A DNA stretch of 64,000 nucleotides from Gari tellinella (Eukaryota > Mollusca > Bivalvia > Cardiida > Psammobiidae), in the NCBI GenBank assembly GCA_922989275.2, contig OV277869.1:18437189-18501188 (forward strand). The letters are read 5' to 3'. A model generated the notes under the pieces. It was not told where the DNA came from, did not search any database, and saw only the letters and a list, made by a program, of their open reading frames with translations. The position numbers were made by a program, and so were the translations under genes. Of the stretch, positions 17,890-32,800 are shown one piece after another; the stretch's first letter is position 1, and each line of letters opens with the position of its first letter.

Positions 17890-20800
17890 CTATAGAAAGA
17901 CAAAAAGTACAAAAAATAACTGACTGAACACTACATTAATTACAGATGTATTCTCTTTGAAAAGTTACTTAAAGAGACTAAAACCAAATTTACATTATAC
18001 ATTTTTTCTGGTATTCCTAAAATTGAATTTCATTACGGTATTTTGACCTCATTTAGGTCTAACATATCCTTATTTCAAAGTTAAAACAATTGGCTTAGAC
18101 ACAATTTAACTTTGACATATCGATATTTTGGTCTTAAGCAAGATTAATATATCAAAGTTTGACTTATATAATGTTGATGACTTTTGAACTAGGCATCTCA
18201 TCGGCATCCAAACAGTTTAAAACTCAGATTGCACTTTGAGATGAAAAAGTTACATCACAGTCATATTTTGAAAATTAAAATTGTTCAACAAGAGAAAAGG
18301 TTCAGTTCCAATTGGCTCACACAGGGAGGGAATGGTAAAAAGGACAGTTAGTTGTGGTGTAAAACAAAAACGAGAAATATTCAGAGCTCCAGGTAAGGTG
18401 TTTTTTTTCAAATACTAATTTCTTATTTCTCCACCAAACCCTATGTTGTAACCACTCATTAGAATCGTCTCAAAGAGATGATTCTAATGAGTAGTCACAA
18501 CATAGGGTTAATTTGTGGAGACATAAAGGAGAACATTTTGGAATGTTCAGTTTACTCACTCTTATCTGGAGCAGTGATATGTGATTTTTCCTGAAAACAA
18601 TGCAGACCAAGATTTAGCTGTAGGGTTTCAGATAGTGGTCTCAGTAGGACCTGCTCTAGTTGCAGTCAGTTGTTAACCAAATGCTGTTGACTTTGGTGTA
18701 TGATCAACCGCTCAGACCCTTGGTAGGAAGCTAGTAATTGGTGTCACTGTTTCAAGACCCATGTTCTACTTTGTCCTAGCTACCTAAAAGATCTGCAGGA
18801 ATATCAAGCATTTCACTACTTTCTTTGTTTGTCTAGATCGGTATACAGCTGTTGTTAACCTTCTCAAGTTCAGAGTTAAAACAGAACTTAATATTGCAGA
18901 TAGTCCAAAATGAAATGTTTGACGATTTTGTTGACCCTGTTGACATAGACAGATGAGTACACAGATGAACAAAGAAGCAGATGTGCAGGCAGAATATGAT
19001 GTAAAGCCATAAATAAGGATGTGCACAGAGGACCACAGATAACCAGAAACATGTAGACAGATACATGTACTTGCAGATATATATGCAGACATGATCAGCA
19101 CATATGAAGAAGGATGTATTTACTGACAGATATAATGCAATGACAGATGTATGTACAGGGATATTGATAATATGCACTAATGTAGTCAGATGTAAGGACT
19201 GATTTATGTGCAGATAGATAGATATGTGATCACATGTATGCAGATTGGGAACAGACAGATTGCAAAATGAACTTTATGTAGACAGGTGTATGTACTTGCA
19301 GATGAATGTACAAACAGATAAAGACAGGTACACATGTATAAACAGATGTATGTTAAAGACATGGGGGTGTAAACAAAAATGTACATATTGATGAACAGAC
19401 AGATGGATTTGCATAATATATAGATATATCAACAGATATATGCATGTACCGACTGACAGATGTTATTGCAGATAGATGGGTTTAAATACAGATGTACAGG
19501 CAGATAGATGACCAAATAGAGGTACAGAAATTGAGATATATCATAATGCAGATAGAAGGATGGATGTATGTGTAACCTCAAAGATGGTTGCATTATTCAG
19601 CAGGGCAAATCAATGTTAAGAGAGTTAAAAAGCGAAAGACATACAAGCAAGAAACAGGCGAACATGATAGTCACAGACAAATGCAGGATTAAAGTGAGGG
19701 ATCAGGTGACACAAATCTTACATTGAAAAGCTATGTAACACATTACTCCATAAAATATATACACATTACCAGTTGACAGTGCGATACAGAGTGATGTATT
19801 TAGCTCGAGACGTTTTTGGCAGAAATAGCCGATCTGACGAGCGCCTTGGCGCGAGTCTGATCGGTTGTTTCCGCCAAAAACGTCGAGAGCTAAATGCAAC
19901 ACTCTGTAGCACACTGCCAACTGGTGATGTGTTTATTATATGCCTTGAATACACACCAGAAACAATTAAATAGTTGTTTAAATCATTTTATAGCCAAAAT
20001 TTATTAGTTATTTGAAGCAGAACAAGATTTTTTGTTTGCCACAATGAATAACGCGGCACTTGTACACGTACGTAAATGACATCACGTTAAATCGAAAGCG
20101 AGATCAGAGTAAAACACAAAGTGGCTGATACAAGGTGGCTGATACAGACTCTTGTATTTTACTGTGCAAATACACGCGGAAACACTCGATATCATGCAAA
20201 GGCATATAATAAGCCTTTTTATTGCCTTTAGTTTATTCACCCACTAAAGAAAAAACAGTCAAGAATAAGCACAACAAGAAATAGTTTCTATAACTCAGCA
20301 GATTGTAGCTTAATGCAGGCTGAAAGTAAAGCAGAATGCACCTTAAGGTGCATTCTGCTTTACTTTCAACCTGTTTTAAGTGGTCACTTGTACTTTAAAC
20401 TAGAAATAGGCTATGTACATGTAGTAAAGGGTTAAATAAAGAAACTGGAAGAGATACTGTAAAGTGTTAGCAATAATACAACAGTAGAAACAGGGTTGTT
20501 AAATAAGCAATGGAACCTAATATACTATTGTTCACAGTATGACAACACTCATGAGCTGAGGACATTGAGGCTTACCAATTCTGCTAGGTGGTATAACCGG
20601 AGGGCCACCATTGATCTCCAAACTGTCAAACAAACAAATACACTCAGTCACTTTACTACTTTCTTCTCACTTTCCCATGCCCATATTTCTTGGGTGGGGG
20701 TGGGGGGACTATTCAATTTTTGATAAATTAACAACTTAATTTGATTTTTAGGTCTGTATCTTACAATATTTAGAAGGAAAACTAATAGTACAGACCCTGA

Positions 20801-23800
20801 TCAGGGGTCTACATTGTTTATAATGAATACATATGCTGATTTCATGCAAACATAGTACGTTAACAGAAACCGAACCCAAATGACAGTTGAGATCCACATT
20901 GGGCCCCTCATTTGGTGGGGCCTCATCTGGATCCAAACTGTTTACAAAAGGTACCATTTTCAGTACAGGTTTTTTTAGTGACGAAAACAGTTAAGTCGCT
21001 CCCAAAAAGACATACACTTGCAGTTTCTAAAGCAATGGAAAAGTAAAGCAGGAAATCTCCTGTAAGAACTTACTGCATTATTAATGTCCTTAACATATGT
21101 GTACTATAGGGCCAAGGAAGAATACAGTTTAACTCTTTCCTCCCTGAAACTTTAAATGGAAAATTCCAGTTTCCATTTTAGGCTGGTCCATTTCTGACTT
21201 TTAAGGGTCGTTTTTGTCAATGTTTGGCATTGTGACAAACAGTGAAGACCCTGATCAGAGGGCTCCTTTCGGAGCCCTCTGATCTGGGTCTTTACTGTTT
21301 GTATAGGACATGTGTACTATTCACATGTACACTGTTTGAAAAGCATGCCTATATGCGGGACTAGGGTTCAAAGAGTTAAACCAATAAATTGTAACAATCA
21401 TATAGACCGTTCAACAGCCTGGTAATTCAAGAAATTAAATTGAAATATTCTACAATTACTACATAAATTTTACACAATTTTTTAACCAGTGTGAGCAGAT
21501 AATTATGTTCAATACAGTTTAGATCCAGATGTGCAAGGCTCCAGATAAAGGGTGCATTTCAAAAACTAAAATCTTTATTTCTGTTTAAAACTCTATTGTG
21601 TTGAAACTCATTATCTTTCAGAGACAATTCTAATGAGTAGTAACACCATAATATTTGGTGCTGAAATAAGTGAGAAAATGTTTGATTTGTTCAGTTACTC
21701 CCTTTTATCTGAAGCCCTTGATGTGGCACAAAATGACAAATGCATTTTACCTCTAGATCCAAACCATTTGGCACACTGGTATTTTGAAGAAGAAATCGGA
21801 AACTTGAGCATTCAACTTAAGCATGTTTCAGGGTTGGAGGCTGTAACACAAGGCTTCTTTACACACTGTATACAGTGAAGAATACATTATTCTTTCTCTC
21901 TAAATGCATTTATCAAATGCCAATGCAATGCACTAAAATACAGAAAATTCAATTTTTTTTAAATTTCTCACAATTTATTTTGATATAAGTAGCAAACAGT
22001 TTGGAGCCTGATCAGACAATCGGTTACCCGGCGACTGATCTGGCTCCAAACTATTTGCCATGGAAATAATTGTTTTAGCATTTACACGGTTATTGGGAAA
22101 GAATAACTTCTCCACTGTAAAACAACAAATCTTTGAAGTGAAGTAAGGATGTCTGTTAGTAGGGGTTTGAACAAGGTGTATCATAAAACCTGAACTGACA
22201 TGCACATTTCAGTACCACTATGTCACAAACAGATTGTATTACAGTGCTCCCTCTCTACCACAACACCCAATGGGAGACAAAAAGTGTGTGTGTGTTGTTA
22301 GGGAGTTGTAATAGGGAGGGAAATTGGCTTACATTTGCAAAAAGCTTCAATCCAGATTAGATGCCATGTAACATGGCATCTGATCTGGATTCAAGCTGTT
22401 TGCCACTTGTCATTGTGTTTTTTCTGCCAAATGTCCAAAACGTCCATTATGTTATCTTAAAAAAAAAACATATTTGTCTTGTTTTGGGACCTGCATTGGC
22501 AAGCGTTGTTGAAAGGAGAGAATCATTGTTCCGAGGGCCATTGTGGGAAGGGAGCACTGTATTCATTGCTGCTGAAATGAAACTAAATGCAATGGCAATG
22601 CATTAACCCTTTCCTCCCATAGAAGTACCTTTCAGCATATTCCAAGTATTCAATAGCCTGTTTACAGTTTTAAAGATGAGGTGACCACATAAAGCAGGTT
22701 GAATATAAAGCAGAATGCCCCTTAGGATGCTTTCTGCTTTATTGTCAACCTGCTTTATGCTATAATCTGCTAGGTTGTAGAATATATTTATTATAGCGCA
22801 TATTCTTGCCTGTATAAAATGGAACTATTTTCTTCAGTGAAGGAATAAATTGATTATGCTAGAAGGCGTTTCTATGGGCATAAAGGGTTAAAGGGTTAAC
22901 ACCAGGTTGACAAGTCTTCTTGCATTTCTTACCACTGTGATGGCAGCCCTACTGTCTTCGCACGCTTAAAGTCCTCCATGAACTCCGGGCTGATTTTCGG
23001 ACTTTTTCCAATATTTTCCATCAATTTCTTGTACAATCCCGGCGTGTTCCGGCAAGCACTGAGCAGAAGTCTCCCCGCAGTCCTGTTAAATGTCAGGTAT
23101 CCAAGGGCGATAGCCACCGAACTGCGCACCTGTTCATTGGGTGATATCAGTTGTTCTATTAACTCATCAATAGCCCCGCTCGTTACCATGGCGTCAGGGA
23201 TACCAGCCCGGGTGTGGGCTAAACTAGACAAGAGACCACTGGCCAGAACTACAACATTATCATCCTTTGATGAAATCTTCCTGACCAGAAGTGTTACCCC
23301 TTGAGCTGTTAAAGACACCTTCTCTCGGTCAATAATCACCCTGGCTAGAACCACAATCTGAAATGAACAACAGAAATCATAACCAGAAATTCATATAAAT
23401 AGGGCTCCAGACAAGAGGGAGTAAACTGAACAATTCCAACATTTATCCTCTTATTTCAGCACCAAATCCTATGGTGTTACTACTCATTAGAATTGTCTCG
23501 AAGTGTTTAATGCAGGAATAAAGATTATAGTTTCTGAAAAACTCCCCTTATCTGGAGCCCTACTCCACAATTCCGTCCAATATCACTCTCAGAAAAGTAA
23601 ATATTTTTCTCATAATCTGTGATAAATTTGCTTATTCAAAAATATTAATTTTTCATGAAATAATGCAATGTTTTAAGTTCCTCCACCAATGTACGAGCCA
23701 CAGGAAGCTTTTCCTACATTCTTAAAGGTGACTGCTTAACCCATTACCCAGTAAATACACCTTTTTATGCCTTTAATGTATTCATTCACTGAAGAAAATA

Positions 23801-26800
23801 GTTCCAATTTATACTGTCACAAATAAAAATCATAAGAAATATTTTCTATATTCTAGCAGATAACAGCTTAAAGCTGGCTGAAAGTAAAGCAGAATGCGCC
23901 TATTGGCGCATTCTGCTTTACTTTCAACCTGCTTTAAGTGATCACCTTTCTTTATAACTAGAAACAGGCTATGGGGTAATGGGTTAAAGCAGGTAGAAAT
24001 ATCATAAAAATGCTTTATCTCTAAAAGCATAACAGTGGTATACCTGGAAGGCAGCGTAGCAGTTGTGGAACTCATCAGGAGATTCTATGAAAGGTTCAAA
24101 CACCGAATACTTGATCCCTCCAGCCAGGCGGATAGCGTACTGCTGAGGGGAGTTGTTGAAGGCAAATATTGTCAGCGCCATTCCAGCCTGTAATCTCGTC
24201 TCCTAGGAAACAAAACTAGCACGGTTACCATAGCCTAGGCTCAAATCTGACCAATCAAATGCTTGAGAACAAACTCAGACTCAACTCAAAGGGTTCATAA
24301 CCTAGGACCCTGTTTACATTGTCTCTCGAGGGGTTTGTTCCCAAAACATTTAAAAACATGACAAACAGTGTAGAACCGTTGGGGTTTAAATATAAAGCAT
24401 TATAGTTACCATTCAGTAGTGACCCATGGACAGTTTTTTTAAACAGACGATTGCTTAATGCAGAATGAATATAATACAGAAAGCTTCTATAGGAGTAGAC
24501 CAAAAGTGTTGGACCAAGAAATGAATCTATTAGGCATTTATGCACGCTCTAGACAATATCTATAAATCTAGAAGTGTAAGCAAGGTCCTAATTATGAAGA
24601 CCACATTAATATAACCCTATACCTCATAGCCTGTTTCTAGTTTTGAAAATGAGTGACCACTTAACCCATTAACTCATAAGCGATTAACAATTATCAGTGC
24701 TCATCTCAATACATGCTAGTTGATTAAAGTGTGTCAAAATGAGTAAGTATGAGGCTATTGCGCAATGAGTCAAAATGAGTCAGTATGGCTTAATGGGTTA
24801 AAGCAGGTTGAAAGGAAAGCAGACTGCACCTTAAAACACATTCTGCTTTTCTTTCAACCTGCTTTAAGCTACCACCAGCTAGAATAGAGAAAAATTAATT
24901 ATAATACATATTCATGACTGTATAAATAGGAACTATTTTCTTCAGAGAAGGAATAAACTGAATGCTCCAAAAGGCACTTCTATAAAGGAAAGGTGTAACA
25001 CCACAAAACAAATTTATGAACAGTATAATATTGCTACACATGAAAATGGACAGCATAACAATATCAACAGGAAGGCACTTGGAAGAACAACCCACTGCCA
25101 CAGAGGAATGAGTCAGAGTGGTGGGACCTTTGGTTGTCGAAGGGACTGTGTGGCCTAGTGGTACGTGCTGTGGACTGGGGATTATGGAATGGGGGTTTGA
25201 ATCCTGTTGACAGCACAGTTCTTTGCAAACCTAAACAATACTTCAATGCACTGAGCCTTTTATAATCATCCTTCCATCATTCTATCATGGCTGAACTATT
25301 CAAACTTAAATTCTTTAATGCACTAAGTGCACGTTTTCACAGAAATACATGAGGAAATCAAACTGTTTACTTTAACCCTTTACCCCATAGCCTGTTTCTT
25401 ATTTGACAACAGGTTATTAATTAAACTGGTTAAAATCAAAGCAGAATGCTCCTGAAAGGTGCTAAAAGACAACTTTATGGAATACTGGGTTAAATTGTGA
25501 CCTTGACCTTCAGTAGGCATGGTTGAGTCATATGTTCTACCTCACTGAGGGAAGCATATCCAACCAAAGTTCAATGAAAAACCTTCCAGGGGGAGGGGTA
25601 AATGGACATGACGTGGACATCAAATCAAAGGCTCAAACTTGACCATGAGTCAGCATGTTTAACCCATTACCCCATAAATATGCCTTTTTATGCCTCTAAT
25701 TTATTCCTCCATTGAAGAAAATAGTTCGAATTTATACAATCAAAAATATGCACCAGAAGAAATATGTTCTATATTCTGGCAGATGGTAGCTTAAAGCAAG
25801 CTGAAAGTAAAGCAGAATACGCCTTAAGGTGCATTCTGCTTTACTTTCAACCAGCTTTAAGTGGTCAGATGTCTTCAAAGCTAGAAAAGGCTATGGGGTA
25901 ATGGGTGTATTTATGTTTTCTGTATATTGTCTCACTGAAGTGAATATTTGACCAAAGTCTAATCAAAATCCTTTCAGAGATAAAGACCATATGAGTATCT
26001 GTAATGAGCACAGTCACAACATTTGAAGCAAGGTTTACAGACAGAAATATAGACAGAAAGACAAAGAACATTTCAAATAGCACAAGTGAGCTTTAATAGC
26101 TTGTAGATTTAAGATATATACAAGACATGTGTACAGATAATGAATCAAAAATTTAAACTATGTAAAGCAAGCATTTAGTAATTTATAATTGTATGACATA
26201 AGTTACTATTACCATCACATATTTTGATGTTTTAACCTCCACCCAATACTCCATAGATATGCATTGATGTACATTTTATTGATTCCTTCATTGAAGAAAA
26301 TAGTTCCAATTTATACAGCCATGAAAATGAATTATAACAAAGGTTTTTTACTATCTAGCAGATGGTAGCTTAAAGAATGTTAAAGGTAAACTAGAATGTG
26401 CCTAAAGGTACAATCTGCTTTCTTTCAGTCTGTTTTAAGTGGTTTCGTGTCAGGCTATGGAGTAATGGGTTAATAAATTCAGTTAATATGGATATTGCGT
26501 ATATACACAGAAGTAGTGACATTTTAACAATTACCAGATACTGTGTTGCTAATGTAATAGTAATTTGCAATTTCTCAAAGCCTTTTTTTTTTTTTTAATG
26601 GCTTATATTAAGGTATGTTAGTTTTTGCCAAATACCCTTTTTCATCTTTCTTTACCCAATACCCCATAGCCTGTTTCTAGTTTTGAAGACAGGTGACTAC
26701 TTAAAGCAGGTTGAAAGTAAAGCAGAATGTGCCTTAGGGCGCATTCTGCTTTACTTTCAGCCTGCTTTAAGCTTCTATCTTTAAGGATATAGAAACTATT

Positions 26801-29800
26801 GTTTATGGTACACATTGATTAGTATATAAAGTGGAACAATTTTCTTCGGTGTATGAATAAATGAAAAGCGTATTAAGTCGTATTTATGGGCAAATTTAGG
26901 AGATTAGTTCTACAGAGTGAAGGGAGTGAACTATTTTCTATAAGACTACAGTGTGACTATTCTTTAGGAACCTCAATTCTTACAAGTATTTAAACCATAG
27001 TGTTTTGTGTGGACATAATGACTTAAGCTCTGGAGCTCTATAAAAGTATGTAAAGAAACAGCTCAAGTAACTCAGAACTATGCATGCACAGTAAAATGAT
27101 TTAGTGCTTTGCTATTTCTAATATTAGGAAAAATGGTTATATGTCCTTAGTTTAAATTTCAAATGTACCACGAGTTAGCTAGATAAAGAAATACAACAGA
27201 GATACTATGAAGCCATTAAAATGAATGCAGAAATTTTATTATCTTCCTCAAGATATGTAAGTTTGTCTATGTAACTGTTACACCTATGTCAAGCCAATGT
27301 AATAAAGAATATAAACAGGGTTCCAGATAAGAGGGAGATAACTGTACAATTTCAACATTTTTTACTTCATGTCTGTATCAAACCCTATGGTGTGACTACT
27401 CAGAATCACCATCATCCCTTATTTGGAACAGACATAAAAAAAATTCTATTTTCAAATATTCCCCTTATCTGAACCTCTGATAGAAAGCTAAATTTAAAGT
27501 GGTTAATATGTTGTTGTACAGGGACCCGACATTATTGATTTTTTAGAGAAAAAATTGTCAGAATGTATATATAGAGTCTCTATATATACTTTCTGATGAT
27601 TTTTTTCCGCCAAAATCAATCGTGTCTGGTCCCTGTGTGTTGATGTTGGGTTTTTCAAGTGAAAAAAAAATACTAGTACATCAAAACAAAATTGATATTT
27701 TCAGACTATCAGTATCAAAAATTCAAATTTCAAATTCCGTTACATCATACAGTAAGGACTCTATACAATGACATCTGTTACAACCCAATTCTCACTTATT
27801 GACACTGGTTCCATTGGATCAAACCTGCACAACGTTTACTTATATATATGAGATTCAATATAACGACAAACTCGTTATAACGACGTTTTTGTTGGGAATG
27901 AACAGTGTTGTTGTATCTAGTCCTGACTGTACTAATATTCAGAGTAGAAAGTTTCCTCTAAATATACCTGAATTTGAAGTTGAATGTATACTATGCAGAC
28001 AACAATATTGAAAGTTATAGGAAGATATTGTGTTATAATCAATAACTAAGATGTCTACATTTAGCATATAGTAAATCTTACCTTGTTCTTCTGTGATTTG
28101 TCAGACACAATAAAATCTAGCTATTTAATATTCATCATACTAGTTATTTAACTCTTACTATATGCTAGCAGCGGATATGACGGCCACAGTGATTACCTTT
28201 GCAAACAGTTTGGATCCTGATGAGATGCCACGTTACGCGGCGTCTCATCAGGATCTAAACTTTTTGACACTTTGACCCTGTTTTGAAAAGGGATTTTGAA
28301 AATTCTAATTTTAGAACAGTGGCAGACAACAAATGTTGCTGATGACAAAATTACCCAGCATGCAAAGAGTTACAGTCACACCTGTAATAAGTTGCCAATC
28401 AACCAAACCATAGAACAGGGTACTGCTTGATGCCAAAAAGAAAGTAATGCACGAAACTCCTCTCTCTTTCAGCATTTAATGTAGTCATCGGTCTTAACCG
28501 TTTCCTCCAAGTGCAACAGTGCAAATCATCAATATCCAACTGTGTTTAAGGCAAGATGAAAGTAAAGCAGAAAGCTCCTTTTTGGAGCTTTCTGCTTTAT
28601 TTTCATCTTGCTTTAAGCTGCCACATATAATCAAAAGCATTGTTTAATATTCATTTGTGGTGCTTATCGAGAAGCAGAGGTGTGGGCTGCCAATGGTGGT
28701 TATGCGGAGAAAGGGTTAACCCTTTCCTCCCTAAAACCTCAAAAGGTCAAATCCATTTTCAATTAAGTCTAGTCCATTTTTGACCTTTTAATATTGATTT
28801 TTACAATATATGTCAAAATGACAAACAGTGTAGACACTGACCAGAGGGCTCCTCAAGGAGCCCTCTGGTCAGGGTCTTCACTGTTTGTACAGGACAAGTG
28901 TACTCCTCACATATACGCTGTTTGATCATGATGCATATATGCGTGATTAGGGTTCAAAGAGTTAAAGTGACCATTTGCCATTAGAAATCTCTATGCTATT
29001 TATGAAATGACTGCTTTACACAGATGTGACTGTATTACAGTAAGTCCAATAATGGACATTGAAGGTTGCCTACATCATTTAGCCCATTACCCCATAGCCT
29101 GTTTCTAGTTTTGAAGACAGGTGACCACTTAAGGCAGGTTGGAAGTAAAGTAGAATGTGCCTCATCTGCTTTATGCAGTAAGAAAGGTTATTATTACCAA
29201 GCTAGGAAGTCAGGAACATGAAATTTAACAGGCATTTCCAGTACCTTTTCAGATGGGAGCTTAAAGTAGACTGAAGGTAAAGCAGAAGGCCCTCCATAAG
29301 GAGCAGTGTGCTCTACTTTCAACCTGCTTTAAGTGATAACTATAGAAACATGCAATGGAGTAAAGACTTCATTCATTTACTGTGTTCTTAAAGACAATTT
29401 TACAAATATACAATGCAAAAAATCATCAAAATGCAGCTGTCTATTCAGCATTTAACACTAGAACACCAGGGCTGCCATTTCTTCTAATTTTTTCGAAATC
29501 TTCAGATTTCTATCCTAGCAGATGGTAGCTTAAAGCAGGCTGAAAGTAAAGCAGAATGACCCTTAAGGCTGATTCTGCTTTACTTTCAACCTGCATTAAG
29601 TAATCACGCCTGAAAATTAGAAAATTTGGGAATCTTAGGACTTTTCGAGATCAACTTATGGCAGCCCTGGAACACAACAAAGGCAACTGTGGCCTATTCT
29701 ACAAACAGTACAGATCTAGACTAGCACTCAAAACTGGAACAATGCATTCTATAATTAACCCTAAATTAAATATCTTATGCACAACACTAGCTTACAAATC

Positions 29801-32800
29801 CTGTGCAAAAAGAATGAATATACAGTGGAGAATCTGTTATTCTTTCCCGTTTAAACGCAAACGTACGCAAACGCAAAGCACTAAAACGTAGAAAAGAACA
29901 ACTTTTGGACAATTCTGATAATTCTTGTTTATCTTGGTGGCAAACAGTTTGGAGCCTGATCAGACACCGGGTTACCCGGCGTCTGATCTGGCTCCAAACT
30001 GTTTGCACTGCAAATAACAGTTTTAGCGTAAACGTGTTTATTGGGAAAGAATAACAGATTCTCCACTGTAACTATCAATAGCTAAGACTTACTGTATATG
30101 GTGGTTATATTGAAATGGTATTATTGGTCTACTGGTTCCAAGGTTATAAAGCTTTTGAGTTGAGTCTGAAGTTCGTTCTCAAGCATTTGATTGGTGCATA
30201 GGCTCAAATTTGCCTAATCAAAAGCTTGAGAACAAACTCTGACTCAAGTCAAATGCTTTATAACCTTGGAACCTGGTATATATTTGTCTATATATATTGT
30301 CTACATATCTATTGGTATATATAACTCAAAACTCAAAACTTTTGTTTACAAATAGTGCAGACCAAGATGAGATACTGCATTTTGTGGCATCTCGTATGGG
30401 TCTACACTGTTTGTCAATGTCATTTCTACGGGAAACTAGGCAATAACGAGTAAACAGGCATTATAGTTCTTACCGTATTATTTGATTTCAAAAGGTCTAG
30501 AAGAACTTCAAACTTGAAATCTGGCTCATTGTTCAGTATGTCCTGATTCTTTGTGTTACTGAGAACTATACAACCCAACGTTATAGCCACCTGCAAGGAA
30601 ATAAAAACAATTGCACCCAAATGTATGACCCAGTGTTATAGACACCGACCCAGTGTTATAGACACCGGCAATGAAATCATTTATATACACCCATTTAGAC
30701 ATTAAAATAGATATTGTAACTGCAATGAGAGAGTGTTAAAATCAACATAATAGCACTAAGCCAAATCAAAAGGTTTAAAGGGACCTTTGTCACCAATATG
30801 TTTAACACTTTGAGTGTGGGAAACGAGTTGAAAAGCAATTCAGACTTTGGACTCTAGTCAGACACCAAATTAACTCAGATTTAATATTCTAATCAGATAG
30901 CAAGTACTCAGACTTTGTATTCTAATCAGACACCAAGTTACTCAGACTTTGGATTCTAATCAGACACCAAGTTACTCAGACTTCAGATTCTAATCAGACA
31001 AAGTTACTCAGACTTTTGGATTCTAATCAGACAAAGTTACTCAGACTTTGGATTCTAATCAGACACCAAGTTACTCAGATTTAAGATTCTAATCAGATAG
31101 CCAGTTACTCAGACTTTGTATTCTTATCAGACAGCAAGTACTTCAGACTTTGTATTCTAATCAGACACCAAGTTACTCAGACTTTGGATTCTAATCAGAC
31201 ACCAAGTTACTCAGACTTTGTATTCTAATCAGACACTAAGTTACTCAGACTTCGGATTCTAATCAGACACCAAGTTACTCAGACTTCAGATTCTAATCAG
31301 ACACCAAATTACTCAGACTTCAGATTCTAATCAGACACCAAATTACTCAGACTTTGGATTCTAATCAGATACCAAACTCAGACTTTGGGTACTAATATCA
31401 GACACCATATAACTCAGACTTAAGGAGCTGTCTGATTTACATTCAGAGTTTTCTGATTTACATTAATCAAGTAGCCATGTATCATTTACCTCGACCTGTA
31501 CTTCTTCAGAGACCGGGTTATTCAGCTGTTTTACCAGTAAGGGTATGGCATCCTCTTCTGCTATCTTACTCTGAGTGGTTTTGTTGTTCCTGTACGCCAC
31601 ACCTGTAAATAGATATAACATCAGGGCTCCACTGAAATAACCAAACATTTTCTCACTTATTTCACCACCAAATCCTATGATGTTACTACTCATTAGAATC
31701 ATCTCGAAGAGATGATTCTAATGAGTAGTGACACCATAGGCTTTAATGCAGAAATTTTTTTTAGTTTTTGAAATACTCCCCTTATCTGGAGCTTTGTAAC
31801 ATTATATGTACATCTAGATGACTTAAAGATGGTGTTAACCCAGTAATCCATAAATATGCCTTTTTTAAATGTATGCCTCTAACTTATTCCTCCACTGAAG
31901 AAAATAGTTTCATTTTATACAGTCATTAATATGTATCATAAGAAACAATTTCTATATTCTAGCAGATGGTAGCTTAAAGCAAGTTGAAAGTAAGCAGAAT
32001 GTGCCTTAAGGCACATTCTGCCTTACTTTCAACCTGCTTTAAACTCACCTATTTTCAAAACTAGAAACAGGCTATGGGGTAATGGGTTAAATAAAGGTAG
32101 CACCTTAACCCTTTGAACCCTAGCCACATGTATACCCATCCTTTGCAAACAGTTTACATAGGACAAGTGTACTGTTCACATAGTACACTGTTTGCTAATG
32201 ACAAGTATGTTTATCCCTAAGGTTCAATGGAATACAATTTCACTCTGCCTTAAGAAAAGCACAGCTTGTTTTGTCTCCCTTCGGTTTTTCTCCATTGAGA
32301 CAAGACCAAACAATTTACACAAATATCAATATTTATTGCCGACTTACCGACACACAGAATTCCAAGCACCTTGATGACCATGAGTGTGACCTTGGTGGAG
32401 GACTTATGTCGACGAAGCAGTCTAACTAGCTGAGAGAAGCAGTCGGCCTGGGCCAGTCTGTTCTGGTTCTCAATACTCTCGTGACCAAGGGCAATACACA
32501 TCATACAACCTAAAACGTAAAAATACTTACAAGTTGACCCAGGGCTGATATTTCTCCAGATATTTTCAGAAATCTTCGGATTTTTATCCTAACAGATGGT
32601 AGCTTAAAGCAGGCTAAACCTGCTTTTTAAAGTAATCACGCTTGAAAAATTGGAAATGTTAGGAATTTTCGTGATCAAATTATGGCAGCCCTGTTGACCT
32701 GGAACAGGAAATTTTGCATTTATTAAGATTTCATCATAAAATATCATGTCACATCCTATTCTAACTTAAGGATAGATTTCTAAAATAGTTTCATATATGC

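Noticed and set aside
17652..17927. Plus-strand 91-codon frame with hydrophobic stretch
   Set aside because: It is antisense to the ANKAR-like terminal exon, which has splice context and tail-like composition on the minus strand.
18784..19386. Cys/Ser/Tyr-rich minus-strand frames of 60-114 codons
   Set aside because: They arise from the CAGAT/ACAGA low-complexity tract. Overlapping frames are all open for the same reason.
25151..25215. Functional tRNA gene
   Set aside because: A and B box matches exist, but acceptor and anticodon stems do not pair convincingly and flanking sequence looks like a SINE body.
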